The notes under the pieces were generated by a model. It was not told the DNA's origin. It did no database searches and worked only from the letters and a program-made list of their open reading frames with translations. A stretch of DNA of 64,000 nt from DSYU01 sp963827605. Its GTDB lineage: Bacteria; Chloroflexota; Anaerolineae; Anaerolineales; Anaerolineaceae. Location: assembly GCA_963827605.1 (NCBI GenBank), contig CAWHBK010000001.1:868001-932000 (forward strand), given 5' to 3'. Positions 10,293 to 19,962 of this stretch are shown here, one piece after another. Numbering within the stretch: the stretch's first letter is position 1; each line of letters opens with the position of its first letter. The position numbers and the translations under genes were made by a program.

Positions 10293-11098
10293 TTTTGCCT
10301 CGGTTCGTTTTCGCATTCTGGGGGAGCCGGAGGTTTATAGCCCGGCAGTAGCGATTTCCAGTTTGCCTTACCCAGAAGAGCGTACTGTAAGATACCAAAA
10401 AGGTTTGAAACCACAAAGTACAGGGATAGCCCCGAAGCCAGCGTCCAGGCCAGCCAGCCCATAAAGATAGGCATATACAGGTTCATCATGCCCGTCATTT
10501 GGGCCGACTGATCTTTCGGGTTGGCTGAAGGCGGGGTCAGCAGCTTGGATTGCACGTAGGTGGTAATGACCACCAGGATCGCCAGCACCGGGATACCAAA
10601 ACCGAAAGATATTAACCCGCTCCGGTTGACCCAGATTCATCCACAAAAACTGATTGTTCAGCGGGATCAATTTCGCGAGCATCCAAAAAGCCCGGATAGA
10701 TATGCCGGACCAGTTTGAGCAAATCATAACGGCGTATTGGCCATCGCCTGGATAATGACCTGGTACAGGCCAATGATGATGGGGAACTGGATCAGCATGG
10801 GCAGGCAGGAAGCAAACGGGTTGATGCCCAGTTCTTTGTACAATGCCATCTGCTCCTGCGCCAGCTTTTCTTTATCACCCTTGTATTTTTCCTGAATCGC
10901 CTTCCACTTCTCGTTCTTTTGCAGATCCTGCATACCCTGGGTACCCTTGATCTGCTGCACCATCAACGGATGGGTGATCACGCGGATCAGGATGGTGAAC
11001 AGAATAATGGCAATGCCAAAATTCTGCCCTACCAGGTTATAGATAAATAGAAGCACATTCATAAAGGGCGTGATGATGATCGTATCCCATATGTTCAT
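10289..11098 (-). CDS. yidC: YidC/Oxa1 membrane protein insertase (frameshifted)
   Basis: Inserts membrane proteins into the cytoplasmic membrane, alone or with Sec. It is the short form without the large periplasmic domain of proteobacterial YidC. Visible are the first helix and core (FGIAIILFTILIRVITHPLM), a charged cytoplasmic loop (KNEKWKAIQEKYKGDKEKL), INPFASCLPMLIQFPIIIGL and the last helices (MPIFMGWLAWTLASGLSLYF). Frame breaks near 10730, 10680 and 10603 are each equal to one extra base. The ATG at 11098 has GGAGA upstream and follows the PQQ lipoprotein gene by 13 bases. Confidence 0.92.
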
Positions 11099-11111
11099 AT
11101 TATTTCTCCAC

Positions 11112-12177
11112 TTACTTAGGCGCGACAAAAGGCCACGCGACCTGTCCGTTTACCTGAAAGGCCTGGGCCAGTTTATCCCCTTCTAAAACCGCCACGGTCA
11201 GCGTCTGCCCGGCTACGACCGGCGTGGTATAAAGTTTACCATTAATCGTCTGGCGCCACAGTTCTTTTTGCCCATCATAGGACAGGGCAACCACTGCGCC
11301 GCCTTCCGTCGGGAAAACAACGCCATCCGGAATGAGTGCGCCGCCGGCATAGATTGGGCTGCCCAGATCTTTCTGTCCAGGCGATATTTCCATCCTTTGC
11401 CGAAACCGCCACGACTTTCCCGCCGGCATTGCCAACGTATAGAACGTCTTCATGCAGCACCGGCGAGCCCCACAGGCGCCCGCCCGTATCCTTACTCCAG
11501 ATCACGCTGCCATCGGCAGCCTTTAACGCAACCACCTCACCCCGCATGGTAGTCAGATAGAGCGTTCCATCCTTCGTAAGCAGTGGGGTGCTTAACAGCG
11601 CGCTGCCCAGATCTTTCTTCCATACCAGCTTGCCATCCGCCAGGTTCAGTGCATAAAGATTGTGATCGAGCGCTGGCTGGTATACAACCTTCCCGTCACT
11701 GGCCGGGGTAGCCCACACTACATTCCCGGTTTTATAGGACCAGAGCATTTTTCCATCCACGGCAGACACCGCATACAGGCGGTTATTCGAGGCAGGCGCC
11801 AGAACCGTATCGTTGATAACCAGCGGAGTCCCGGCAAAATTGCCATCCTTGCTGTCAAACGACCATTTCTGACTGCAATCCTTACCGATGCCGTACAGCA
11901 TATGCCCATAGTTCCCCGCCACGATCAGGCTATCGGTAACGGCAGGCGCGGCATAGAATGATTTTCCGTTTTCCGCTTTTTCCGGAAAACGGCAGGTCAC
12001 GGTGCCATTCTGCGCATTGAGTGCGTAAACTTGACCCGCGTGAGCCAGGTAAATTGTATCTTGAGAAGCCGCCAGGCCCGGCCAGCTGTTTACCATCGCG
12101 GCGCCAGTACAGGCGGAAAGCATCAAGCTTCCCAAAATAAAAAGGGTAAAAATGAGTGGAAAACGTAGAGTCTTCAT
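11112..12177 (-). CDS. PQQ-repeat beta-propeller lipoprotein (BamB-like, frameshifted)
   Basis: About 354 codons. An N-terminal signal peptide ends in the lipobox LSAC (about residues 20-23), so this is probably a surface lipoprotein. Repeats of the type VYALNAQNGTVTCRF, LYAVSAVDGKMLWSYKTG, LYALNLADGKLVWKKDLG and VVALKAADGSVIWSKDTG are PQQ-like propeller blades; at least six can be counted. One frame break near 11378 (after GNIAWT, before KDLGSPIYAGG) equals one extra base. It sits inside the rpmH-rnpA-yidD-yidC-jag cluster, where such a protein is not normally found. A role in membrane or envelope assembly is inferred from position only. Confidence 0.8.
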
Positions 12178-12259
12178 GCGCAGTTGAGTTATTGGTTATC
12201 TTTCGAGAATAGACAGGTTGTCAAGACAAACGCTTGCTTACCGTTGCAGCATTTTCCAA

Positions 12260-12553
12260 TTAAGGGACAGGATCATAACCACCCGGGTTAAAGGGATTAC
12301 AGCGCAGCACGCGCCAGCCAGCCATCCAACCACCTTTCAACGCCCCATATTTATAGATCGCCTGGTATCCATAATGCGAACAGGATGGATAAAAGCGACA
12401 GGTATTGGAGGGCAGTGTTCGAGAAAGCGTAGCTTGATATGCGCGAATAAGCGCCAGCAAAACCCAACGGGGAATCGTGAATAATGTAACCGGCAAATCC
12501 CGTAAACGGGGTTCGCTTGGATATTCATCTTCAGGATGGTTATGTTCTGTCAT
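12260..12553 (-). CDS. yidD: Membrane protein insertion efficiency factor YidD
   Basis: 97 aa. The core WVLLALIRAYQATLSRTL, then CRFYPSCSHYGYQAI and GWRVLRCNPFNPGGYDPVP, is the YidD/DUF37 signature with its conserved cysteines. It helps YidC-dependent membrane insertion. It overlaps the 3' end of rnpA by 14 bases, as in most bacterial genomes. Confidence 0.95.
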   Translation of the reverse strand: MTEHNHPEDEYPSEPRLRDLPVTLFTIPRWVLLALIRAYQATLSRTLPSNTCRFYPSCSHYGYQAIYKYGALKGGWMAGWRVLRCNPFNPGGYDPVP

Positions 12554-12884
12554 GCAACAAACCGGCCCGTTTCAAAAGCAGTTGCACTGCATCGCAGATT
12601 TCGGTAAAACCTGCCTGGTCCATCGGCTTCCGGGCCAGGAAAATCAAATCCCAACCAACCGGAAGGCATGCAAGAAGTGGCTGGATACAGGCCCGCAGCC
12701 GGCGTTTCGACCGGTTGCGCTGCACGGCCATTCCGACCGCGCGGCCCGCTACTACCCCAACCCGTACCTGCTGTAGCTCATTTTTCGCTGCGATGAACAC
12801 GACAAGCGGGTGCGCATATGACTTACCAATACGCCGCACCCGCTGGAAGTCGGTGGACCGGGTCAGGCGAAACCTGCGTTTCAC
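12540..12884 (-). CDS. rnpA: Ribonuclease P protein component
   Basis: 114 aa, basic. Protein subunit of RNase P, which matures the 5' ends of tRNAs. The N-terminal RFRLTRSTDFQRVRRIGKSY and the central RNR motif region AVQRNRSKRRLRACI are diagnostic. The frame is intact. It lies between rpmH and yidD in the standard order. Confidence 0.95.
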   Translation of the reverse strand: MKRRFRLTRSTDFQRVRRIGKSYAHPLVVFIAAKNELQQVRVGVVAGRAVGMAVQRNRSKRRLRACIQPLLACLPVGWDLIFLARKPMDQAGFTEICDAVQLLLKRAGLLHDRT

Positions 12885-13026
12885 CTATTTACCTGCTGCT
12901 AGTCAAAGAGCGCAACTTTTGTTGAACGAGCAACGTACGCTTGACAACCCAAATTGACGATCGTTCGTCGAGAATGCTTAGGTTGGTAACCCAACCCGCA
13001 ACAACGAACGCTTCCACACCGACAAT

Positions 13027-13198
13027 CTACCAGCGGATGTGCTTGGTATGATTGTTCATAGACACGGTCAGCTTGTGGCGGCCTTTGGCCCGGCGGCGCT
13101 TCAAAACATCCTGACCATCCGATGTTTTCATGCGCTGACGGAAACCATGTACACGCAGTCGGCGATCGAATCTTTGGTTGATAAGTCCGCTTCGGCAT
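13027..13198 (-). CDS. rpmH: Ribosomal protein bL34 (one extra base)
   Basis: Small basic protein of the large ribosomal subunit. MPKRTYQPKI starts in one frame and continues, after one extra base near 13166, as RRLRVHGFRQRMKT and RAKGRHKLTVS. Alignment with the family pattern PKxRRRxRVHGF shows that exactly one base must be removed. The stop is TAG at 13027-13029. About 56 residues, slightly longer than usual at the C-terminus. No dnaA gene follows upstream, unlike the classic arrangement. Confidence 0.9.
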
Positions 13199-13334
13199 TC
13201 TACTTTCCTTTCTCTACCAGAAATATCAATCGAACTAACAAACGATAATTATACCGCAACGTACCCGAGCGGTCAAACCCTATTTTTGGGCGCGGCTCTT
13301 TGGGTTCCGCCGGATACACCGATCCCTGGAGAAC

Positions 13335-14048
13335 CTATTTACCGGAACGCCGCTGCGCCCCTGAACGGGCCGGCGCGGTCACCGGCGGGGATGAGAATAG
13401 TTCGGACAAAGCTGTGGCGCCTTCATTATCGGAAATCGCCAGCACTTCATCACCGGCCTCAAAAGAGGTAATTCCGCGGGGAATCATCACCTCACCTTTG
13501 CGAATAATCGCGGCAATCACACTATGTTCCGGCATCGCCAGGTCTTTGATCATTACACCAATAGCCTGGGCGCCTTCGCTAATCTTTTCCTCTACCAGTA
13601 AGTAATTTCCACGCCGCAGCTTTAGCAGGGTAATCATGTCACCCAATGACATCTCTTCCTGGATCAGGCTGGCAAGAAGCTCAGCCTGGTTGACTGCCAC
13701 ATCCACGTGGAATTTTTCATCGAAAAGCCAGGCATCCCGCGGGTTGTTCACCCGGGCAATCGTTCGCCGCACGTTATACTGCTTGCGGGCCATAAAACAC
13801 AAGGTCAGGTTGATCTCATCGAAAGTCGTACAGGCAGCCAGTACATCCGCCCGTTGGATCCCCGCCTGTTCCAGCACTGCCATCTCCAGGGGGTCCCCTT
13901 CAATAATTGATTCTGTTGGCAGTTCATGATGAATACGCTCGAGAACCTCTTTCCGGCTCTCAACCACTCGAACTTCATGATCCTGGCTGATCAAAAGATT
14001 TGCCAGCTGTGCCCCAGTCCGGCCTCCGCCCGCAACGACTACAAACAT
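13335..14048 (-). CDS. TrkA/KtrA-type K+ transport regulator (second copy)
   Basis: 237 aa. An N-terminal Rossmann NAD-binding domain (MFVVVAGGGRTGAQLANLL) is followed by an RCK_C domain (LVEEKISEGAQAIGVMIKDL, then GDEVLAI). Such proteins gate Trk or Ktr potassium channels in response to nucleotides. It lies nine bases after a paralogous trkA-like gene with its own AGGAGG site, so the two are probably co-transcribed. No channel subunit (TrkH/KtrB) is in the window. Confidence 0.87.
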   Translation of the reverse strand: MFVVVAGGGRTGAQLANLLISQDHEVRVVESRKEVLERIHHELPTESIIEGDPLEMAVLEQAGIQRADVLAACTTFDEINLTLCFMARKQYNVRRTIARVNNPRDAWLFDEKFHVDVAVNQAELLASLIQEEMSLGDMITLLKLRRGNYLLVEEKISEGAQAIGVMIKDLAMPEHSVIAAIIRKGEVMIPRGITSFEAGDEVLAISDNEGATALSELFSSPPVTAPARSGAQRRSGK

Positions 14049-14057
14049 TCCTGCCTC

Positions 14058-14711
14058 CTATCTCGGTAGACCCAATCGCGTGCGTAAAGCCTGGCTGCCT
14101 TCCAGCGTTGCGCTTATGTGCACAACATCCCCAGTCTCTACCACCATATTCTCCGTGGGTAACATAGCCCGGCCAGCGCGAGTCACCGATACCGGAATAC
14201 AGGAGATCGAAGAAACCAGATCGTTAATCGTATGGCCACTCCATTCCGTCGAGATGGCTACTTCATAAATCTCCACTTCGCCATTGCCCGCCGAGAACAC
14301 TGCGCGAGCATCCGCGTCATAAATCAATTCCTCAATCCGCTGTGCGCCCCAACTAATTGCGCTGACCGACTGCAATCCAAAGGCTTCCAGGATGGGCCGG
14401 TAGCGCGGATCGTGATTGCGCACAATCACATTTGGCACATTGTAGTAGCTGCGAGCCAGGTGCCCGACGACAGCGTTAAGAACATCCGAATCGGTAACCG
14501 CCGCAACGGCGTCCGCCCGTTCAACACCTGCCCGATGTAAAACATCTCGGTTAATAGCATCGCCTTCATTCAAACGACCCTCAAAGTTCGCGGGCAGTTT
14601 TGAGAAAGCCGCCTCAGTTGAATCTACGACCGAAACATCATGACCTCGCTGGAACAGGCGCGTTGCCAATTCTGCGCCCAAACGCCCACAGCCGACGATG
14701 ACAACCCTCAT
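14058..14711 (-). CDS. TrkA/KtrA-type K+ transport regulator (first copy)
   Basis: 218 aa. The Rossmann motif VVIVGCGRLGAELATRLF and the acidic VVDSTEAAF indicate NAD(H) binding. The C-terminal RCK_C part contains VTRAGRAMLPTENMVVETGD. I chose ATG at 14711 because GGAGGGAG lies directly upstream; the ATG at 14750 lacks a site. It heads a two-gene unit with its paralog, resembling the tandem TrkA arrangement of many Chloroflexi and Firmicutes. Confidence 0.87.
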   Translation of the reverse strand: MRVVIVGCGRLGAELATRLFQRGHDVSVVDSTEAAFSKLPANFEGRLNEGDAINRDVLHRAGVERADAVAAVTDSDVLNAVVGHLARSYYNVPNVIVRNHDPRYRPILEAFGLQSVSAISWGAQRIEELIYDADARAVFSAGNGEVEIYEVAISTEWSGHTINDLVSSISCIPVSVTRAGRAMLPTENMVVETGDVVHISATLEGSQALRTRLGLPR

Positions 14712-14847
14712 ACTCCCTCCACGATCCCACAGAGCCAATAACAAATTCAAAGCAGAATGCTTTTCTCTCTGGCACAGCCCTGTATTTTAAAAATCAAGTC
14801 TAACTTGCCAACCGTATATTATATCGCGTAACGTCCATAAAGTAGAT

Positions 14848-14853
14848 TATAAT
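14848..14853 (+). promoter_or_regulatory. Likely -10 box for tatA
   Basis: A perfect TATAAT lies 38 bases before the tatA start codon in the divergent region between the trkA pair and tatA. An AAGGAGA ribosome-binding site follows at about 14874. No convincing -35 box was found at the expected distance. Confidence 0.55.
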
Positions 14854-14890
14854 CAGGGCACTTCGTTCAAAAAAAGGAGATTGTATCGTT

Positions 14891-15079
14891 ATGTTACGAT
14901 TGGGACCCTTAGAACTGGTAATCATCCTGGTGATTGTGGTTCTGTTGTTCGGTGTAGGCCGGATTGGCAAGATCGCCGGCGAGCTGGGCAGCGGCATCCG
15001 CGCTTTCCGAGAAGGTCTCCAGGGTGACAAGGATAAGGAAAAAGAAAAAGAAGAAGTAACCGAAGAGAGCGAAAAGTAG
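14891..15079 (+). CDS. tatA: Sec-independent translocase protein TatA
   Basis: 62 aa. One N-terminal membrane helix (LELVIILVIVVLLFGVGRI) is followed by the amphipathic helix GKIAGELGSGIRAFREGL and a highly charged K/E tail. TatA forms the pore of the twin-arginine translocation system. No tatC lies nearby, so the partner genes are elsewhere. An A-rich GGAGA site precedes the start. Confidence 0.93.
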   Translation: MLRLGPLELVIILVIVVLLFGVGRIGKIAGELGSGIRAFREGLQGDKDKEKEKEEVTEESEK

Positions 15080-15131
15080 CGTTTTTTCGCTCAGGTATTT
15101 TATTCGCGTACAAACGGGGGTTTGAAAAGCG

Positions 15132-16088
15132 ATGAACGAACAAAATCACCGCCCGGTCAGGATTGCCGTGGTTGGCGCTGGTAATGTTGGCGCTACATTT
15201 GCGCATACACTTTTACTGAGCGGCCTGGCCAGTGAGATCGTCCTGATCGATGCCAACAAGCGCAAAGCGGAAGGGGAAGCGATGGATCTAAACCACGCTG
15301 TCCCCCTCGCTCAAACGGCCCGCATCTGGGCCGGCGACTATGCAGACAGCGCGGGCGCAACCGTGACTGTGATAACCGCGGGAGCGGCCCAAAAACCGGG
15401 CGAAACTCGCCTGGATCTGGCAGCCCGGAATGTGGAAATTTTTCGTCAGATTGTCCCCAATATCGTTGAAAATAATCCAAATGGCATCATCCTGGTAGCC
15501 ACAAACCCGGTTGATGTGCTGGCCTATGCTTCCTGGAAAATGTCTGGCCTCTCCAAAAAACGCGTGCTGGGTTCCGGAACGATCCTGGACACAGCCCGTT
15601 TTCGGTTCATGCTCAGCCAGTATTTTGGCGTAGATCCACGCAGCGTGCATGCTTATATCATTGGCGAGCACGGCGACAGCGAAGTGCCGGTATGGTCCGC
15701 CGCCAACATTGCCGGCATGCGCTTCCCTGTTTTCTGCGAACAGATGGGTCTGGGTTGTGACCAGGGCACGTTAGATCAGATCTTCGTGCAAACTCGGGAC
15801 GCGGCCTACCACATCATCGAGCGCAAAGGGGCCACGTTTTATGCGGTTGCGGTGGGTATCTTGCGCATTGTAGAAGCCATTCTGCGCGACCAGAGCACGG
15901 TCCTATCTGTCTCCAGCCTGATCGAAAACTATTACGATATCAATGATGTTTTTCTCAGCCTGCCCACGGTCATCGACAACGGTGGGGTTGAACGCAACCT
16001 GCGGCTGAAGCTGAACGACCAGGAAGCCGCCGGGCTGCGGAATTCAGCGCAGGTGCTAAAAGAGCTGGTCCGGAAACTGGGATTTTAG
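15132..16088 (+). CDS. ldh: L-lactate dehydrogenase
   Basis: 318 aa. NAD-dependent reduction of pyruvate to L-lactate. The Rossmann motif VVGAGNVGATFA, the catalytic His in IIGEHGDSEVPVWS and the substrate Arg in DTARFRFML are present. The mobile loop reads AAQKPGETR. The Gln there (Arg in malate dehydrogenases) argues for lactate rather than malate. The frame is intact and length is normal. It lies downstream of tatA on the same strand, with a terminator just after the stop. Confidence 0.9.
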   Translation: MNEQNHRPVRIAVVGAGNVGATFAHTLLLSGLASEIVLIDANKRKAEGEAMDLNHAVPLAQTARIWAGDYADSAGATVTVITAGAAQKPGETRLDLAARNVEIFRQIVPNIVENNPNGIILVATNPVDVLAYASWKMSGLSKKRVLGSGTILDTARFRFMLSQYFGVDPRSVHAYIIGEHGDSEVPVWSAANIAGMRFPVFCEQMGLGCDQGTLDQIFVQTRDAAYHIIERKGATFYAVAVGILRIVEAILRDQSTVLSVSSLIENYYDINDVFLSLPTVIDNGGVERNLRLKLNDQEAAGLRNSAQVLKELVRKLGF

Positions 16089-16090
16089 AA

Positions 16091-16124
16091 AAGAAGGCCC
16101 CGCTACAGCGAGGCCTTCTTTTTT
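16091..16124 (+). terminator. Rho-independent terminator after ldh
   Basis: AAGAAGGCC pairs with GGCCTTCTT around a GC-rich inner stem and is followed by TTTTTT. It begins three bases after the ldh stop codon and also separates ldh from the convergent mtaB gene. Confidence 0.92.
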
Positions 16125-16165
16125 CGTCTAAAATACGGATCCTTCGATTTCAAACCCATTGTTCT

Positions 16166-17456
16166 TCATACAATAACACCGGCCAGTCCCTCACCGTCCA
16201 ATTCCACCAACCGCACCTGGCTGAGCTGGTTCCACAGGCGTTCCGGCGACAGGGCCGTCACGCGCAGGTAGTTATCCGTCAGGCCGTGCAGGTGCCAGCC
16301 GTCCGGACCAAAGGCATCCGTGGCTTCCCACAGAACTTCCAGTTCGGCGCCTACAAAGCGCCGGCGGTAGCGCAGGCTGGCTTCTGCCAGAACCCCGCGC
16401 AGGGCCGCGTTACGCCGTTTGCGCTCTGCAACGGGCACCTGATCCGCCATGCGGGCCGCTGCCGTGCCTGGGCGGGCCGAATAGGTAAAAACGTGCCCGG
16501 CGGCAAAATCCATCCGCTGCACAAACTCCAGGCATTCGGCAAACTCGGCATCCGTCTCGCCCGGGAAACCGGCGATGATATCCGTCGTGATCGCCATCCG
16601 CGGCGAGAAATGCCGGGCCGCCTCCACCAGCCGGGCGAACGTTTCCGGAGTGGTCTTGCGCGCCATGCGCCGCAGCGTTCCGGCTGACCCGGACTGTAGC
16701 GGCAGGTGCAGGTGGCGGCATAAGCGTGCATCCGACCACAGCGAGAAAAAGTTTTCGTCCAGGTCCCACGGCTCCAGCGACGAAAGCCGCAGGCGCGGCG
16801 TTTGCGGTGCGCTGGAGAAGCGCTTCCACCAGATCGTAGAGCCGGGCCGGGGTTGAGAAATCCTGCCCCCAGGACCCCAGGTGAACGCCGGTCAGGACGA
16901 TCTCCTGCGCGCCGCCGTCGAATGCCGCGGATACATCCCGCAGCACTTCATCCAGCCCGCGGCTGCGCCCTGCCCCGCGCGCAATGCGCGTGACGCAGAA
17001 AGTACAGTGGTTATCGCAGCCATCCTGCACCTTGATGAAGGCGCGCGTGCGCAGGTGCGCGCCCGGTAGCGGTTCGCGCGCGACCGGCTCAAGATCAAAC
17101 ACTTCGGCCGGTAAATGCAGCAGGTCCGCGACCAGGTGGTCTTTCTCGGCATTGTCGACCACGCGGGTCACCCCCGGCAGCGCCTGGGCCCGCATACGGT
17201 CCAGGGTGGCCCAACAGCCGGTGACAATGATCTGTCCTAATTGCGACCCATTCCCGCCGGCCCGCGCCGCCTGGCGGATCTTCTGGCGCGAATCCGACGC
17301 AGCTTCCGCGGTTACCGCGCAGGTATTGATCACCACATAATCGGCCTCGGCAGCGCTGCCGACAATTTCATGTCCGGCTGCCCGGAACTGCCTGGCGAAC
17401 GTTTCAATCTCGCTCTGGTTCAGGCGGCAGCCAATCGAATCCAAATAAATTTTCAT
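16166..17456 (-). CDS. mtaB: tRNA t6A37 methylthiotransferase MtaB (frameshifted)
   Basis: Radical SAM enzyme that adds a methylthio group to t6A37 in tRNA. The N-terminal UPF0004 domain carries three cysteines (GCRLNQSE, NTCAVTAEA, TGCWATL). The radical SAM triad is CDNHCTFC. The TRAM domain follows at the C-terminus (HLHGLTDNYLRVTAL). The variant NTCAVTAEAxSDSRQ is typical of MtaB rather than MiaB or RimO. One frame break near 16800 (after LLQRT, before PRLRLSSLEPW) equals one extra base. About 430 codons, normal length. Confidence 0.9.
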
Positions 17457-17469
17457 CCTGCTATGGTTC

Positions 17470-18215
17470 TTACCTCGGTTTCTTCACCTCAAAGTTATCA
17501 AACAAAATATCGACACCCGGTAAGTGGTAAGCGCCGGCAATCACGCCAACGTCTCCATTGCGGAAAGCATCGTCCTCGGCTTCCATCAGCATCTGCCCGT
17601 TCACATACAGGCGCAGTTTCGATCCAACACAATCAGCGCGCAGGTGATTAATCGCCTGGCCGCTGGCAATCAAACTGCCCGCTATATTGTAACTGCTGTC
17701 CGCCAATCATGCTATACTGGCCGTTCCGCATTTTGGCAATCCCATAATACCCATCGCTGCTGGCCACCAGCATATAGAAGTTTCCTTATCCTGGTAACGG
17801 CAGATGATGCCAAAATCATTATCTCGGGTCCCCCAATCCTGGTTGCATCGACTTCAATTTGCACATCTTCAAAGTTCTGCCCGGCCACCGACCAGAAGTC
17901 ATATTGGGGCTCGTTGACCAAAATGCGCAGCCCATCCGCATAGTAGGCCACCGACGCGCCGTCCCGGTTCCAGATGCCCCAACTACCCGGCGGATCAGAG
18001 AAATCATCCCCAAAAAGCCGCCCCCCGGGTGGTAATTGGTCCGGCTGCCCTTGCGCAGAAGAACGGGGTGTGCAGCCCGCATTTACCAGCAGGATTATCA
18101 TCAGCCCAAAGATGAGGGCCAGCAGCGGGAAAGAATAGGCGTCCTTTTCCGCCTTTATTTCACCGCGATCATCAAAAGCCCGGTTGAATGCTGCTGCGTG
18201 CGAGGAGTTGTGCAT
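17470..18215 (-). CDS. Lipoprotein with concanavalin-like jelly-roll domain (frameshifted)
   Basis: N-terminal hydrophobic segment ending in VNAGC (lipobox-like), then a low-complexity linker, then an LamG/DUF1080-like beta-sandwich (DDFSDPPGSWGIWN, DNDFGIICRYQD, LRLYVNGQMLMEAEDD, ILFDNFEVKKPR). Such domains often bind sugars, but no specific ligand can be named. Frame breaks near 17780-17825 and 17706 are compatible with extra bases. A second protein of the same design lies at 28964-29809. The start at 18215 has GGGGG four bases upstream. Confidence 0.65.
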
Positions 18216-18256
18216 AACGCCCCCTGGAGATCAAACATGGATGACTGGTACTCTTT

Positions 18257-19744
18257 TCAGCTGCCTTCCCCGTAATACTGGCGCAGTAACCGGCGAGCAT
18301 TCACCCCGACCGTGTTTTCACCGGCCAGGCTGGCCGCCTGTTTCAGGTACGGATAAGCCCGGCCTGCATCCTGCTGCTGCAAGTAGTACCAACCCATATG
18401 CAGGCTGGCCGGGGCATACGTGGCATCTTTCTCCAGCGCGCGTTGCAAGAAGCGTTCCGCGCTGGCGAGGTCCCCCAGCTTTAACAAGGTCAGCCCCATG
18501 CTATCCAGCGCTCCGGCATCATCTGGGGCAAGCAGAATGGCCTGCCGCGCGGCGGGCAGGCCAAGCAATCGAATATCAACATTATATTCAGCCGAAAAAC
18601 GGGCCAGGTACTGCCAGTAGAGAGTGTTATTGGGCGCCAGTTTTATCGCTTTTTGAAAAGCTTCTCGGGCGGCCTCAAAATTATTGGCCTCCACCAGAGT
18701 GTACGCGATATCCACCTGCCATTTTGGCTCGCTGGGTTCTTCTCGGGCAATGGCTTCCAGATACGCCAGGGCCACCTCTGGTTTCCCCTCTCGGCGCCAG
18801 TAAAGCGCCAGGAGGGTCCGCACCACCAGCGAATCAGGCGCTAGCTTGCTGGCCTTTTCCATTTCCGCCGCTCCGCTCCCATTGATGTGATACAAGGCTT
18901 CCCCAAGCATCGCCCAGGCATCTCCATACTCGGGAGAAATCTTCACCGCCCGCTGGAAAGCTTCTTCGGCAAGGTCCCATTGATTAATGCTGCCCAGCGC
19001 GCGGCCGATCATCAGCCAGCGGTAAGCTTCATTCTCCGCCGAGCCGGCCTGGCTCAGCCCGCGCCGTAAAACCTGGACCGCCGCGGTGTAGTTCGTATCC
19101 TTTTGACTTGCCTCAATCAGCAGCGGCAGGGCTTCGTCCGTTTGAAATACACACAGATTAAGCCCCAAGAGGAACGCCACCCGCGCCGCCTCCTTGGGCG
19201 CCGCCTCCTTGGGCGCGCCTTCCTTAGGCGCATAGGCGCGCCAGGCGCGTAAAACCGCAATGGCGGCAGGAAAATCACCCTGCGAACGCTGGATCTGGTA
19301 CAGGCGCTCGAATACCCGCGCGGAAGGCCCTTCCAGGCGCAGCAAAAATTCCAGGACACCCACAGCCTCTTGGGGCTTGCCCAGCCGCAGGTACGCTTCG
19401 CCAAGCTGGAAACGGCCTTCCTCGGAAAGCGCCCCCGCCTTTTCCGCCTGGCGCAGCGCATCAATCGCCTCCGGAACTCGCCCGCTTGCCAGTTCAGCCT
19501 GCCCAACCCGATCCCATAGCGCTGCCCGCCACGGTTCACGGGCCAGCACGCGCCGGTAAGCCTTCGCGATGGTTTCAGGAGAGTTGGCAACCGGGGATTG
19601 CTCGGCCAGCTGTGCCGCTCCCGCCTCCCGCAAATCCTTGGTTACCGCACGCGATACGGGGGATACGTTGAGCAGGACCAGGATCAGGAATGGCAGGCTA
19701 ATTTTAAGAAAAATTGAAACTCGCTCGCCCAACTGCATTGCCAT
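18257..19744 (-). CDS. Tetratricopeptide-repeat protein with membrane anchor
   Basis: 495 aa with an N-terminal hydrophobic segment (FLKISLPFLILVLLNVSPV) and then about ten TPR units (for example AIDALRQAEKAGALSEEGRF, AYRWLMIGRALGSINQWDLA, ASLHMGWYYLQQQDAGRAYP). These are protein-protein interaction scaffolds. Residues around 180-195 hold a five-residue tandem repeat (APKEG, APKEA, APKEA), encoded by 15-bp repeats at about 19185-19230. Function unknown. Confidence 0.8.
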   Translation of the reverse strand: MAMQLGERVSIFLKISLPFLILVLLNVSPVSRAVTKDLREAGAAQLAEQSPVANSPETIAKAYRRVLAREPWRAALWDRVGQAELASGRVPEAIDALRQAEKAGALSEEGRFQLGEAYLRLGKPQEAVGVLEFLLRLEGPSARVFERLYQIQRSQGDFPAAIAVLRAWRAYAPKEGAPKEAAPKEAARVAFLLGLNLCVFQTDEALPLLIEASQKDTNYTAAVQVLRRGLSQAGSAENEAYRWLMIGRALGSINQWDLAEEAFQRAVKISPEYGDAWAMLGEALYHINGSGAAEMEKASKLAPDSLVVRTLLALYWRREGKPEVALAYLEAIAREEPSEPKWQVDIAYTLVEANNFEAAREAFQKAIKLAPNNTLYWQYLARFSAEYNVDIRLLGLPAARQAILLAPDDAGALDSMGLTLLKLGDLASAERFLQRALEKDATYAPASLHMGWYYLQQQDAGRAYPYLKQAASLAGENTVGVNARRLLRQYYGEGS

Positions 19745-19807
19745 CCATTATAGCGCCAACGGGGGATCCTGGAACAAATTGGGGACTTATAACCAATTTT
19801 ACAATCC

Positions 19808-19836
19808 TTGACACAAGAAAAAAGACGTGATAACCT
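19808..19836 (+). promoter_or_regulatory. Predicted cspA promoter
   Basis: A perfect -35 box TTGACA (19808-19813) is followed after 15-17 bases by GATAACCT, a weak -10. The resulting leader of roughly 120 bases before cspA is long, as usual for cold-shock genes, whose leaders fold differently at low temperature. Confidence 0.55.
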
Positions 19837-19962
19837 TGGCCCTGTCGCACGACGCACCGGCCCTGTTCAATAACGATCTCAAAATAAACTTCTCATCCAA
19901 GAGATTCTTGGCAGGCCTGCGTCTAGTTCCAAATTTTAAGTTTGAGTATGGAGTGTGTAAGA

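Noticed and set aside
13199..13334. Possible replication origin between rpmH and trkA
   Set aside because: No DnaA boxes or dnaA gene; only 136 bases long.
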